Positions 33,739-42,514 of a stretch of DNA of 64,000 nucleotides are shown here, piece by piece. A program made the translations under genes and the position numbers. The DNA comes from UBA4416 sp964541155. GTDB lineage: Bacteria > Bacteroidota > Bacteroidia > B-17B0 > Aurantibacillaceae. The DNA is taken from positions 42,868 through 106,867 of the forward strand of contig CAZIPC010000008.1 of NCBI GenBank assembly GCA_964541155.1, given 5' to 3'. Under the pieces are notes generated by a model. That model did no database searches and had not been told where the DNA came from. It saw only the letters and a program-made list of their open reading frames with translations. Positions within the stretch are counted from its first letter, which is position 1, and every line of letters begins with the position of its first letter.

Positions 33739-35895
33739 ATGAGCGTTTTAGAAAAAATACGTAGCAAAACAGGTCTTTTGGTTGGAATCGTTGGTTTAGC
33801 CTTAATCATCTTTATTTTAGAAAGTTTATTAGGTTCTGGCGGAGCTTTATTTTCTGGCCAAGATTTAGAAGTTGGTACAATAGCTGGGGATAAAATTGAA
33901 TACCCTGCATTTAGTGCAAAAGTAAATGAGCAAATTGCTCAAATTCAACAATCAAATCCTAATGCCACGATTGATGATAAAATGAAGGAACAAATAGTAG
34001 AAACTGTTTGGAGCCAATTAATAAATGAAAAAGTAACTAAAGTTCAATTCAAAAAATTAGGTATTTTAGTTTCTGAAGATGAGCTATATGACTTAATGTT
34101 GGTTCATCCTCACCAATATGTTATTCAACAATTAACAGATCAACAAACAGGAAAGATATATGAAGGTTTTGCAAAGCCAGATGGTTCACTAGATTTATTA
34201 AAATTAAATCAATGGGTTGGTCAGATGAATGCTGAACAAGAAAAATTTTGGAAACAATTAGAAAAATCAATTCTTGAAGTTCGTGCAGCAGAAAAATACA
34301 GTAATTTAATTAAAAAGGGATTATATGTTACTAAAACTGAAGCTAAAGACAATTTCATTGCACAAAATAAACAAGTAAACGCAACATTTGTAATGAAACG
34401 TTATTCTGATGTATCAGATTCAACAGTAAAAGTATCTGATTCAGACATTGAGGCGTATTACAAAAAACATCAAAATGACTATAAAATATCTGAAACATCA
34501 CGTAAGATAGAATACGTGTCTTATGATGTTATGCCTTCTAAGGCTGATTTTGAATCGCTATTAAAAGATGCGCAACGCGTTGCAGATGAATTTAAATCTA
34601 AAACTTCATCAGAAGACTCTTCATATATTGCTCAAGAAAGTGAAGGAGGCCTTGTAAGTGTAGGTAATTATGGAAAGAAAAACATGATTATTTCAGATTC
34701 TACTGTTTATACATCTCCGAAAGGCACAGTATTTGGACCATATACAGAAGGAACATTTTTAAAAATATATAAATTATCAGATATAAAATCAGTAGCAGAT
34801 TCTGCTAAAGTTCGTCATATTTTAATTGGGTTACAAAGCCAAAAAACTCAAACTCAACGTACGCCAGAACAAGCCAAACGAATTGCAGATAGTTTATTAG
34901 TGTTGCTAAAAACTAAACAAGTAAAATTTGACACCTTAGTTAAAACCATGTCTGACGATATGGGCTCTCTTGATAAAGGAGGAGATTATGGATGGTTTGA
35001 TGAGAATAAAGGATTTGTTGAGCCTTTTAAAAATGCAGGCTTACAAGGTACAGTTGGAAATATATCTGTTGTTCCAACTCAGTTTGGTTTCCATATCATT
35101 GAAGTATTAAATGTTTCTAAAACTCGTCATAATTCTTATTCTATAGCTCAAATTACTAAGTTAATTGCTCCTAGTGGAGAAACTACACAAGAATACTATA
35201 AGTTGGCTAGTGATTTTTCTGGAAAAAATCAAACAAGCGATGCCTTTAATAAAAGTGTAGATGCTGAAAAATTAACGAAGCGTATTGCTGAAAACATAAA
35301 AGAAAATGATAAAACTTTACCTGGTTTAGATGCCGCTAAAGATTTAGTTCGTTGGGTTTATAAAGCTAAAAAAGGAGAAGTATCTTCTGTATTTGAATTT
35401 AAAGATAAATTTGTTGTAGCACAATTAGTTGCAATTAAGGAAAAAGGAATTGCACCTTTAGAGGATGTAAAAGACGATGTAACATTAAAAGCTATTCGTG
35501 ATAAAAAAGCAGACATGTTTATTAAAGAATTTAACACAAAAACATCTTCTTCAAAATCAATTGAAGATATTGCTGCTAAAATGGGTTTAACAGCCGAAAA
35601 AGCAGATAATTTAACATTCTCTGCATATAATGTTGCGTCAATAGGAAGAGAAGACGCTTTAATTGGTACAGCAACAGTTATGAAAAAGGGAACCATTAGC
35701 AAAGCAATTAAAGGAGATAATGGTGTTTTTGTTGTAAATGTTTCATCTGTTACAGAAGCAGTTATGCCTACTGATTTTAAAGGCAAACAACAAGAAATAG
35801 AAAGATTAAATAGTGGAAGAGTAGACTATGAAATGTTTGATGCTTTAAAAGAAAAAGCAAATATTGAAGACCATAGAGGTAAATTTGATTTCTAA
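33739..35895 (+). CDS. Periplasmic peptidyl-prolyl isomerase, PpiD/SurA-like
   Basis: The 718-aa protein is membrane-anchored at the N-terminus (MSVLEKIRSKTGLLVGIVGLA, helix about 12-30), as in PpiD of E. coli. A SurA_N-type chaperone region (about 40-210) is followed by parvulin rotamase domains. The clearest is about 365-465, with AKVRHILIGLQ, DMGSLDKGGDYGWF and VVPTQFGFHIIEVL. A second, more divergent domain lies before it (225-345), and helices follow at the end. It should assist folding of outer-membrane and secreted proteins. It has its own promoter and a strong terminator, so it is monocistronic. Full length for Bacteroidota members. Confidence 0.92.
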   Translation: MSVLEKIRSKTGLLVGIVGLALIIFILESLLGSGGALFSGQDLEVGTIAGDKIEYPAFSAKVNEQIAQIQQSNPNATIDDKMKEQIVETVWSQLINEKVTKVQFKKLGILVSEDELYDLMLVHPHQYVIQQLTDQQTGKIYEGFAKPDGSLDLLKLNQWVGQMNAEQEKFWKQLEKSILEVRAAEKYSNLIKKGLYVTKTEAKDNFIAQNKQVNATFVMKRYSDVSDSTVKVSDSDIEAYYKKHQNDYKISETSRKIEYVSYDVMPSKADFESLLKDAQRVADEFKSKTSSEDSSYIAQESEGGLVSVGNYGKKNMIISDSTVYTSPKGTVFGPYTEGTFLKIYKLSDIKSVADSAKVRHILIGLQSQKTQTQRTPEQAKRIADSLLVLLKTKQVKFDTLVKTMSDDMGSLDKGGDYGWFDENKGFVEPFKNAGLQGTVGNISVVPTQFGFHIIEVLNVSKTRHNSYSIAQITKLIAPSGETTQEYYKLASDFSGKNQTSDAFNKSVDAEKLTKRIAENIKENDKTLPGLDAAKDLVRWVYKAKKGEVSSVFEFKDKFVVAQLVAIKEKGIAPLEDVKDDVTLKAIRDKKADMFIKEFNTKTSSSKSIEDIAAKMGLTAEKADNLTFSAYNVASIGREDALIGTATVMKKGTISKAIKGDNGVFVVNVSSVTEAVMPTDFKGKQQEIERLNSGRVDYEMFDALKEKANIEDHRGKFDF

Positions 35896-35906
35896 AAAAA
35901 ATAAAT

Positions 35907-35953
35907 AATCCATAAAAAAACTCCTACAATTAGTAGGAGTTTTTTTATGGATT
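35907..35953 (+). terminator. Terminator of the PpiD-like gene, 21-bp perfect stem
   Basis: The arms 35907-35927 and 35933-35953 are exact complements around a 5-base loop. The core ACTCCTAC/GTAGGAGT is extended by A7/T7 and a further ATCCAT/ATGGAT. It begins 11 bases after the stop codon. Confidence 0.88.
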
Positions 35954-36017
35954 ATTTTTATATGCTATTTTATATAAAATAACATATTTATGTTTATGTT
36001 TTTTGAGCTTAAGAAAT

Positions 36018-36025
36018 TATTTTTG
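36018..36025 (+). promoter_or_regulatory. -7 element of the 151-aa lipoprotein gene
   Basis: TATTTTTG matches TAnnTTTG. TATG lies at the -33 position with the usual 19-base spacing. The element is 24 bases before the ATG at 36050 and supports that start over an in-frame start at 35990. Confidence 0.5.
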
Positions 36026-36049
36026 TGTAAACATTTTAAACTTTATTTT

Positions 36050-36505
36050 ATGAAAAAAATTATTTCTCTTAGTGCCATTATTATTACACTTTTTTTTACA
36101 AGTTGTACAAGTATTAATAAAACTATGCGCGAGCCAAACACGCACGTGAATTTAGAAAAGAAAGATTTTACAATTTCCGAACAAGTAACAGGAGAGGCAA
36201 CATCAACACAAATTTTTGGAATAGATTTTGAACGTTTGTTTAATAAAAAGAGTGCAGGGGTTGTAAAGGATGGAGGACTTCTTTCGTTACCTATAAATGC
36301 GGCTAGTATTCCTGTAATAGGTGGTTTTATTTTAAATCCAGTTGCTGGGTATGCTTTACACGATGTTATGGAAAAAAATAAAGGATACGATGTTGCCTTT
36401 TACCCACAGTTTGAAACAACAATTAAACGCCCAATAGGATTTGGATTTATTTATAAAATAACAACTGTAAAAGCAACTACACGTTTAGGTAAATTAAATA
36501 AATAA
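36050..36505 (+). CDS. Lipoprotein of unknown function (151 aa)
   Basis: The chosen start gives MKKIISLSAIIITLFFTSCT, a textbook lipoprotein signal with lipidated Cys19. An upstream in-frame start (35990) would bury this signal and lies before the promoter. The mature part has TREPNTHVNLEKKDF-like polar sequence, a stretch matching FTISEQVTGEATSTQIFGIDF, and two hydrophobic Gly/Pro-rich segments (ASIPVIGGFILNPVAGYAL). The pattern of a T/S-Q-IFGID-F-R motif is seen in small Bacteroidota lipoproteins of unknown role. It is a single gene followed by a 27-bp hairpin shared with mksB. Confidence 0.78.
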   Translation: MKKIISLSAIIITLFFTSCTSINKTMREPNTHVNLEKKDFTISEQVTGEATSTQIFGIDFERLFNKKSAGVVKDGGLLSLPINAASIPVIGGFILNPVAGYALHDVMEKNKGYDVAFYPQFETTIKRPIGFGFIYKITTVKATTRLGKLNK

Positions 36506-36519
36506 GCAATGTTATTTTA

Positions 36520-36576
36520 AATCACTATTAACTAAAAAAGGATTGCATAGCAATCCTTTTTTAGTTAATAGTGATT
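36520..36576. terminator. 27-bp perfect bidirectional terminator hairpin
   Basis: The arms 36520-36546 and 36550-36576 are exact complements with a 3-base loop. The core AAGGATTGC/GCAATCCTT is framed by A6/T6 tracts and extended with AATCACTATTAACT. It sits between converging genes, 14 bases after one stop and 5 bases from the mksB stop. Confidence 0.88.
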
Positions 36577-36581
36577 ATTTG

Positions 36582-39500
36582 TTATGCTTCTACTTCTGTT
36601 ACAATACTAGGGAAAATACGAACATTGTTGTTCTCTTCTCTTCGGAATTGATAGGTATATTTATAATGCGCTTCTAAGCCTGATTTATTTGGTAAACCAT
36701 TAATCATCATAATATTTCTATTTTTAGCAAAACGTAATAATTCACGAAGATAGTGTGCCGAAATTTGACCAACTTCATCTATGATACAATGTACTTTAAA
36801 TTCTGTACTTCCACGGTGAGAAGATTCTTTAATAAATACATGCAGTAAAGTAATGTAAATAATAGCTTTTACTAGGATGTCAGTTCCAGTACTACCAATA
36901 CTGTCAATTTTATGAGTCCAGCCAGTTTCGTTTAAACCTTCTTTAATATTGAATTTTAATTCAAATAAATCTTGTAAACGAATTTCATCTTGCTCTTGTT
37001 CTTTAATAGCAGTGCGAAGTTGATCTAATAATTTAACAGCACGGTTACTGATTTCTCTATTTTTATGAGTAGCAAAATCAGTATTAAATAATCCTTCGTT
37101 ATATACTAAACCATTTTCTTCTCTAAATTCTTGGATACGTTTTAAGAGTTTGTAAACTTTGTTATCTGAATCCTCTAAGCGAATTTTAATAAATTCAATT
37201 AATTTAGATTCCTCAAACTCAGCTTTTTTAAAGTCTTCGGCAATTAAGGTAATGATGTGTTGTATTTTATCTTTCTGCCCGCTTAACTCACGCACTTTAG
37301 TAGCAATACTATCAGTTACTAAACCAATTTGAGTTGCTGTTTCGGCTATTGATAATTCAATTTTGTTTTCATTAATAAACGAACGTAAGTTTTGAGCGAA
37401 TCGCTCATATTCACCTTGAGTTGCATCATTTCGAATAATAAAATTAAAGTGATTATCGATCCTGAATTTTCCAGCAAACTCATTAACGTAACGTTGAAAA
37501 GCGGTATACTCTTCGTTAAAATGAGAATCATTTTTTAGCAATTGAGTACATAGATCCATTACGCTATAGTTTGTTTTTTTAGGTTCTGCTCTATCAATAA
37601 TATCAGCATACTTATTAAAAACAGGTGTTTCGCGGAAATTTTTAGTAAAGTAATTAATACCGTTGTTAAATTCAATTAATTCCTCTTCAAACGCACGTTT
37701 TTGTTTATTTAACTCCATTCGTTTGATATTGTATTTACGGGCAATTTCTTCTATTTCTGCACTTAAATCATTAGCAGATTTTACATACTCTTCTTTCTTT
37801 TGAATTAAATCAGGTAGTTTGTCAAAAATTTCACGTTTATCTTTTAAGTAATCACTAACAATTTGTGAGTATTGATCTATTTCTTTTAAAGCTTCTTGTA
37901 GTTCTTTAATACGAGCATCAATTTTTTTAATTTCTTTGCTATCAACACCTTTTGCTTTAAAATTAGATTCTTTTTCGCTACTTAATTGAGCTTCTTTTTC
38001 TTCGTATTCTTTAACTTGATTTTTCTTCTCAACTTCTAGTTCGGAAATTTCAGATTCTTGACGAGATTTTAGATCAGCTAATCGTTCATCATTAAATGTT
38101 TTTAATTTATCAAATTGGGTATTAAAATCGTTTAATAAATTATTTTTCTTTTTATTTAAAATAGCTAATTCTTCTTCAACGATATTTATTTTTTGTCGAT
38201 TACCAGATAAAGATTGTTCAATTTCTGTGCTCGCACGTTGTTTCCAATCTTCTAACTCTAATATTAATTTCTTTTCTCTTTTTTCTGCTAATTCTAAAGA
38301 GTAGGCTAATACTTTTAGGTCTTCTTTTAATTCGCCTAATTGTTTGCCGTATTTATCAGCAGCTAACATCTTCTCTTCATTATTAGCTGTTTGAAATTGA
38401 GTCATCGACTCTTCTAAATCTCTAATAATGGCAAGGCGTTCGTTTTTTTCAAATTGATATTCTTCAATACTTTTAGATACTACTTGAACATCATCAAGTT
38501 TTAGAGAAACACCGTATAATGATAATCCTTTTGCATCTGTAATGGTTGGGTTTAAATCTGTACGAAATAATAAGTCTTCATTGACTACTTTTCCTATAGT
38601 GTTGTGCCAATCTTTTACGTTTTTTTCTAAATAACCGTACAACGCATCGTGTTGAACATTTAATTTTTCTTCAATAGTTTTTATTTCTGTTTTAACACGA
38701 ATAATTTCATTATTGGTTTTTTGTATTTGAGTTGACAATGATGTTTTTAATTTAGATTCTAGTGCCTCCCATTCTTTTTGGTTTGTTTGAACTAAATTAG
38801 TTTTAATAGCTAACTCGGATTTATTTTTATAATTAATAGCTCTTAAATCAGCCAATTCTGTTTCCTGAGCTCTGATTTCATTTTCATAAAAGCGAGTATT
38901 ACGAATTACTTTTTCCTCTGCTTTTAGCTCATTAAATTCAATCTGCTTAGCTGTAACTTCAGTATTAAGTTCGGATAATGCTTCTTCTCGTTTTTGTTTT
39001 AACTCAGCATCTTTTTTGTTGAATTCGTTTTTTTGTAGTAATTGTAATTCATTATAGTGATTAAAAATTTCACTAGTTCTAGAGTTTATTTTATTAATAT
39101 ATGCTGTTTTATCATTTCGTAATTGCTCTATTAAAGATGAGTATTTCATCTCAATACTTTGAACGTTTGACGTTAATGATTCGTATTCACGTCGTGCAAT
39201 ATTATAATCTACTTGAAGTTTTTCGCGTTCTGCATTTTTCTCAACAGCTTGGTCAATATTTTTTTCTTTATATTCTTTTAATTTTTTATTTGCTTCACGT
39301 ATGGTTCTGTCGTAATAACCAATTTCTTCTCTAACATCTTTTTGCTTTTCTTCTAAAAGGGTTTTTTGTTCTTCGTTTGCCTCGGTTAATTTATCTAACT
39401 CCTCTTGTTTTTCTTGAGAGGCTTTAATCACAGCTTCATTCTGTGTTTCGGCATAGCGCAAGCTGCTTCCAAGTTTATCGGCCATTTCCATTTGAGCACC

Positions 39501-40268
39501 TTTTAACATGTGCACTTGGTCATACTTTTTATCTATAAATTCAATTAATTGTTGAGATTCTTTTTTTAAGTATGTTTCAATATCAGAGTATTTTTCGTTG
39601 AATTGCCTTAATTGACGATCAACTTGTTCTAGTTTAATGCTACTGTTTTCGGTAGTAAGGGAGTTGGCAATAAAGTCTTTAATAAAACGGCTATCAATAC
39701 TGCTTTTTGAACTTAAAAATACATTTGTAATGGATTTTGGGATGTTTTGGTATTTTTCATTTCCTTTTAAGATATGAAATTTAGATAATTGCTTATCGGT
39801 TTCAGTTCCATACAAAATATTTCTGTAACGTTCAAAAGTATCTATTTGCTGAGATACATAAATACCACGTTTATCAAATCCGGCAATTACTTCTTTTATT
39901 TTTAATGCTTCGTCGTTTTCGTTAAAAAAATAATCAGGGTTGTATTCGGCATCTACAAAACGAAATACGAGTTTATTGTGTCTGTAAACAATAACAAAAA
40001 ATGGCTTGTTTTCTGTTTGAATTTCATATATAAGATATGAATTTTCATACTTGAAGTAATGTTCTTCAAATGGTTTTTGAGAGGATGAAATTCCTAAGCC
40101 TCTTGTATTAGCACTATAAAAAAACAAAATTGCACGTTGCAATGATGTTTTACCAAAATTATTTGTACCTACAAAGCAAGTATTTCCGCTTAATTCTAAG
40201 TCGGTATATTTAACATTAGCAATGTTAATTTGTACAATTCTATTTAATATTCTACAATTATTTTCCAT
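36582..40268 (-). CDS. mksB: SMC-like condensin ATPase MksB (MukB/JetC relative)
   Basis: The 1228-aa protein has the layout of MukB-type SMC ATPases. The N-terminal head has Walker A GTNNFGKTS (residues 34-42). A long Glu/Lys/Gln-rich coiled coil spans about 230-1000, with a probable hinge region near its middle (about 540-600, where the coil breaks at GKVVNEDLLFRTDLNPTITD). The C-terminal head has the signature-like STG (about 1126-1128) and Walker B CIIDE (Asp1164, Glu1165). Such proteins compact or extrude DNA with MksE and MksF. It is shorter than E. coli MukB (1486). It is third in the order F-E-B, 55 bases after mksE; a small hairpin (40284-40298) lies in that gap. Whether it serves chromosome organisation or plasmid defence cannot be read from sequence alone. 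Confidence 0.88.
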   Translation of the reverse strand: MENNCRILNRIVQINIANVKYTDLELSGNTCFVGTNNFGKTSLQRAILFFYSANTRGLGISSSQKPFEEHYFKYENSYLIYEIQTENKPFFVIVYRHNKLVFRFVDAEYNPDYFFNENDEALKIKEVIAGFDKRGIYVSQQIDTFERYRNILYGTETDKQLSKFHILKGNEKYQNIPKSITNVFLSSKSSIDSRFIKDFIANSLTTENSSIKLEQVDRQLRQFNEKYSDIETYLKKESQQLIEFIDKKYDQVHMLKGAQMEMADKLGSSLRYAETQNEAVIKASQEKQEELDKLTEANEEQKTLLEEKQKDVREEIGYYDRTIREANKKLKEYKEKNIDQAVEKNAEREKLQVDYNIARREYESLTSNVQSIEMKYSSLIEQLRNDKTAYINKINSRTSEIFNHYNELQLLQKNEFNKKDAELKQKREEALSELNTEVTAKQIEFNELKAEEKVIRNTRFYENEIRAQETELADLRAINYKNKSELAIKTNLVQTNQKEWEALESKLKTSLSTQIQKTNNEIIRVKTEIKTIEEKLNVQHDALYGYLEKNVKDWHNTIGKVVNEDLLFRTDLNPTITDAKGLSLYGVSLKLDDVQVVSKSIEEYQFEKNERLAIIRDLEESMTQFQTANNEEKMLAADKYGKQLGELKEDLKVLAYSLELAEKREKKLILELEDWKQRASTEIEQSLSGNRQKINIVEEELAILNKKKNNLLNDFNTQFDKLKTFNDERLADLKSRQESEISELEVEKKNQVKEYEEKEAQLSSEKESNFKAKGVDSKEIKKIDARIKELQEALKEIDQYSQIVSDYLKDKREIFDKLPDLIQKKEEYVKSANDLSAEIEEIARKYNIKRMELNKQKRAFEEELIEFNNGINYFTKNFRETPVFNKYADIIDRAEPKKTNYSVMDLCTQLLKNDSHFNEEYTAFQRYVNEFAGKFRIDNHFNFIIRNDATQGEYERFAQNLRSFINENKIELSIAETATQIGLVTDSIATKVRELSGQKDKIQHIITLIAEDFKKAEFEESKLIEFIKIRLEDSDNKVYKLLKRIQEFREENGLVYNEGLFNTDFATHKNREISNRAVKLLDQLRTAIKEQEQDEIRLQDLFELKFNIKEGLNETGWTHKIDSIGSTGTDILVKAIIYITLLHVFIKESSHRGSTEFKVHCIIDEVGQISAHYLRELLRFAKNRNIMMINGLPNKSGLEAHYKYTYQFRREENNNVRIFPSIVTEVEA

Positions 40269-40323
40269 GTTTTATCGATTTATCCTGTCTGTTACAGGCC
40301 GCACATTTGTATTTTAATTATTT

Positions 40324-40932
40324 TTAATTATATATTATTGCTTGTGTGTCATCAGAATCAGAGCTACTATCTTCATAAATAGCAACAGAATTAATAACAT
40401 CTAATAAATAATTATAAGAATCTAATACTTTATAAGATTCTGATTTTTCATCTTCTAATTCCAAGAATGAATCTCTACTCATTAAGTCGCAAATTTCACG
40501 AACTTTATTGTGTAAGGTTTCTGAACGATATAAAGGAATTTTTTGAAGTTTTTGTTTTAAGCGGACATTAGCATTGCATTCTTCAGCAATTTCACTTGGA
40601 CGAAATCTGCTACCAATTCCAATTTTATTATCCATGCTAGCAAATAAATCAATAATATCTATGTATCGTTCAAATCGTTCCAATTTTTTTTCTAATTCAG
40701 AGTTGGGTTCGCTTAGTTTAGAAAAGTAAAAGAAATTATTGCCTCTCTCAATATTATATCTAATAACATTAAAGTATGCTTGAAGTCTGTCAAAATTTTC
40801 TGGATTATTAATTACATCATACAAACGATTCATGCCGTCTCTACTACCATTACTAGAAATAAAAGCACCACGAGCCATTACAGCAAAAATATCGTGCGTT
40901 TGTTTAGGTAAATTAAAACTATTTTCTTCCAT
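40324..40932 (-). CDS. mksE: Condensin subunit MksE (MukE/JetB relative)
   Basis: The 202-aa protein fits MukE/MksE: an N-terminal winged-helix-like part (DIFAVMARGAFISSNG, about residues 13-30) and a second one (about 115-190, RFRPSEIAEECNANVRLKQK ... LMSRDSFLELED) ending in an acidic tail with EDSSSDSDDTQ. MukE-type proteins dimerise and bind the kleisin MukF and DNA. It lies between mksF (49 bases) and mksB (55 bases) on the same strand, the usual F-E-B order, which is the strongest support because the sequence alone is divergent. Confidence 0.78.
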   Translation of the reverse strand: MEENSFNLPKQTHDIFAVMARGAFISSNGSRDGMNRLYDVINNPENFDRLQAYFNVIRYNIERGNNFFYFSKLSEPNSELEKKLERFERYIDIIDLFASMDNKIGIGSRFRPSEIAEECNANVRLKQKLQKIPLYRSETLHNKVREICDLMSRDSFLELEDEKSESYKVLDSYNYLLDVINSVAIYEDSSSDSDDTQAIIYN

Positions 40933-40981
40933 GTTATGTATATTAATGTTTGATTTAATGTAATTAGCGTATCTTATTTTA

Positions 40982-42235
40982 TTATTCTTTTACTTCTTTT
41001 ATTTTTTCTTTTTTAGGTTTTTCTTTTAAAGGTAAAATCAAAGTGTATCCTAGGCGTTTTTTAAGGTTGCTATTTGCTTCAATGTAATCGTGGTACTGTA
41101 AACGGTATTTAAAATCTAATTGATTTTGGTATTCCATAGCAATTTCTACAAATAGAGATAATCGCTCTTCAAAAGATACATTGCCAATTGTTTTTGGAAA
41201 TTTATAATCCATTAAATACTCAAATAAATTTTGTTTAGTTTGAGTTAAGAATCTCTCAACTAATTTTTCGGTATCTAATTTTATTTGTTGTTCAAGGCCC
41301 TTGTCTTTAAAATTGCCTGCCATTTTATCGGCAAGCCCACGAACCATTAGTCTAGTAATTTTATATTTTTCAGCTATTCGTTTACATAAAACATGTCCAT
41401 CATCACTATATAAAAAATCAATAGGTATTTTTGTTTTAGGTGTTTTGTGTCCGTTGTGTTTTAATGTATTAATATTTGAAACAATTTCTCTAAAATTTGT
41501 TTTAAAGTGTAATGTTCCATGATCTTTTACTTCTTTTAAACGTTGTGCCTTTTTATAAACATCTAATTGATACTGTATTTTATTAATAAAATCAGTAATA
41601 TCTGTTTGTATTTCAATTAAGAAGTCTAGGTTTTCAATTAAACTAGATTTTAAAGTAGATACAATTCCAAATAATTCAGTATCATTAGTGATATTAAACA
41701 GCACTCGAGTTTCATCAACAATTGCATTTGTTTGCTTAATAAATTCAATTATTGTATCGCGTTTTTCTCTGTAATCTTCAAGTTTTTGTAATTTAATTCG
41801 ATAATTACTTTCGTTTTTATATGTGTCGTCAACATTTTTTTGAAGCTTAATAATTTCTCTAGTAAGAGTAGAGTTAATGCGTTTTAAGTATTTCTTTATA
41901 CTACGCAAGAACCTCATTTCTCTGGCTTCTTGATAAAATTTAATATAACGTTTTAGTTCATTAATGTAATCGTTTATGAAACCTGGAGTAACCTCTCCTA
42001 TTTCCATAAAATCTTCAAACATGGCTACAACAGCATCATTTAAGCTTACGATATTTTCATACTCATATAAAATATCTAACGATACCAATTTTCGATATTG
42101 TTCCTCGGTAATATCATCTCTTCCTAGTAATTCGTTTACTGTTACATGGTCTCTTTGACCAAATAGTAACTCAACTACACCACGATTGTGATATAGATTT
42201 GACAACAAATCTTTTACATTAACTTGTAAACTCAT
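40982..42235 (-). CDS. mksF: Condensin kleisin subunit MksF (MukF/JetA relative)
   Basis: The 417-aa protein opens with a winged-helix domain (about residues 1-90, VKDLLSNLYHNRGVVELLFG, FGQRDHVTVNELL). It continues with a long helical region (about 95-260) rich in Lys/Glu heptads and ends with a C-terminal winged-helix-like part and a Lys/Glu tail (KEKPKKEKIKEVKE). This is the arrangement of MukF/MksF and of JetA of Wadjet, the kleisin that bridges two ATPase heads. It is the first gene of the operon. A toprim nuclease subunit (MksG/JetD) is not present on either side: the next genes are bshC upstream and a lipoprotein downstream. Confidence 0.78.
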   Translation of the reverse strand: MSLQVNVKDLLSNLYHNRGVVELLFGQRDHVTVNELLGRDDITEEQYRKLVSLDILYEYENIVSLNDAVVAMFEDFMEIGEVTPGFINDYINELKRYIKFYQEAREMRFLRSIKKYLKRINSTLTREIIKLQKNVDDTYKNESNYRIKLQKLEDYREKRDTIIEFIKQTNAIVDETRVLFNITNDTELFGIVSTLKSSLIENLDFLIEIQTDITDFINKIQYQLDVYKKAQRLKEVKDHGTLHFKTNFREIVSNINTLKHNGHKTPKTKIPIDFLYSDDGHVLCKRIAEKYKITRLMVRGLADKMAGNFKDKGLEQQIKLDTEKLVERFLTQTKQNLFEYLMDYKFPKTIGNVSFEERLSLFVEIAMEYQNQLDFKYRLQYHDYIEANSNLKKRLGYTLILPLKEKPKKEKIKEVKE

Positions 42236-42503
42236 TAAAATAGTTGTGTTTAATACCTAAAAATACGAAGGCTTTGCAGCTCAATGAATTTGGGTTATTA
42301 ACAAAAACGCTCGTAATTAACTAAACTTGTCAGTTTTAAATTGTAAGTGCTTGATAGATAGCTTTTTTAATGTTAATAGTAAGTTGATAATGGAATTATT
42401 TTGGGTAGCTTACAACTTAATATGCAGTATGAATACAATAAAATTATTTAAATACAGTGTTTTTGTTGAAAAAACACTTCCATGAGTTGAGTTAAAAAAT
42501 AAA
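42236..42503. other. Longest intergenic region, between mksF and bshC
   Basis: About 270 bases separate the divergent mksF and bshC genes. It holds no ORF of note. A possible minus-strand -7 (TATTTTTA, 42258-42265) lies 22 bases before mksF. An AT-rich hairpin (AGTGTTTTT with its complement, 42456-42478) lies just upstream of the bshC promoter. Nothing else is recognised. Confidence 0.5.
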
Positions 42504-42511
42504 TACATTTG
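42504..42511 (+). promoter_or_regulatory. -7 element of bshC, 3 bases before the ATG
   Basis: TACATTTG is a full match to TAnnTTTG and ends 3 bases before ATG 42515. A TTGAG at 42487-42491 sits about where -33 should be. The predicted transcript starts at or next to the ATG, so it would be leaderless. Confidence 0.6.
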
Positions 42512-42514
42512 TAC

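Noticed and set aside
35990..36049. N-terminal extension of the 151-aa lipoprotein from an upstream ATG
   Set aside because: It would place residues before a textbook lipoprotein signal and lies upstream of the -7 element at 36018-36025.
36582..42235. Complete Wadjet (JetABCD) plasmid defence system
   Set aside because: No JetD-like toprim nuclease gene lies on either side of the three genes, so only an Mks-type condensin is called.
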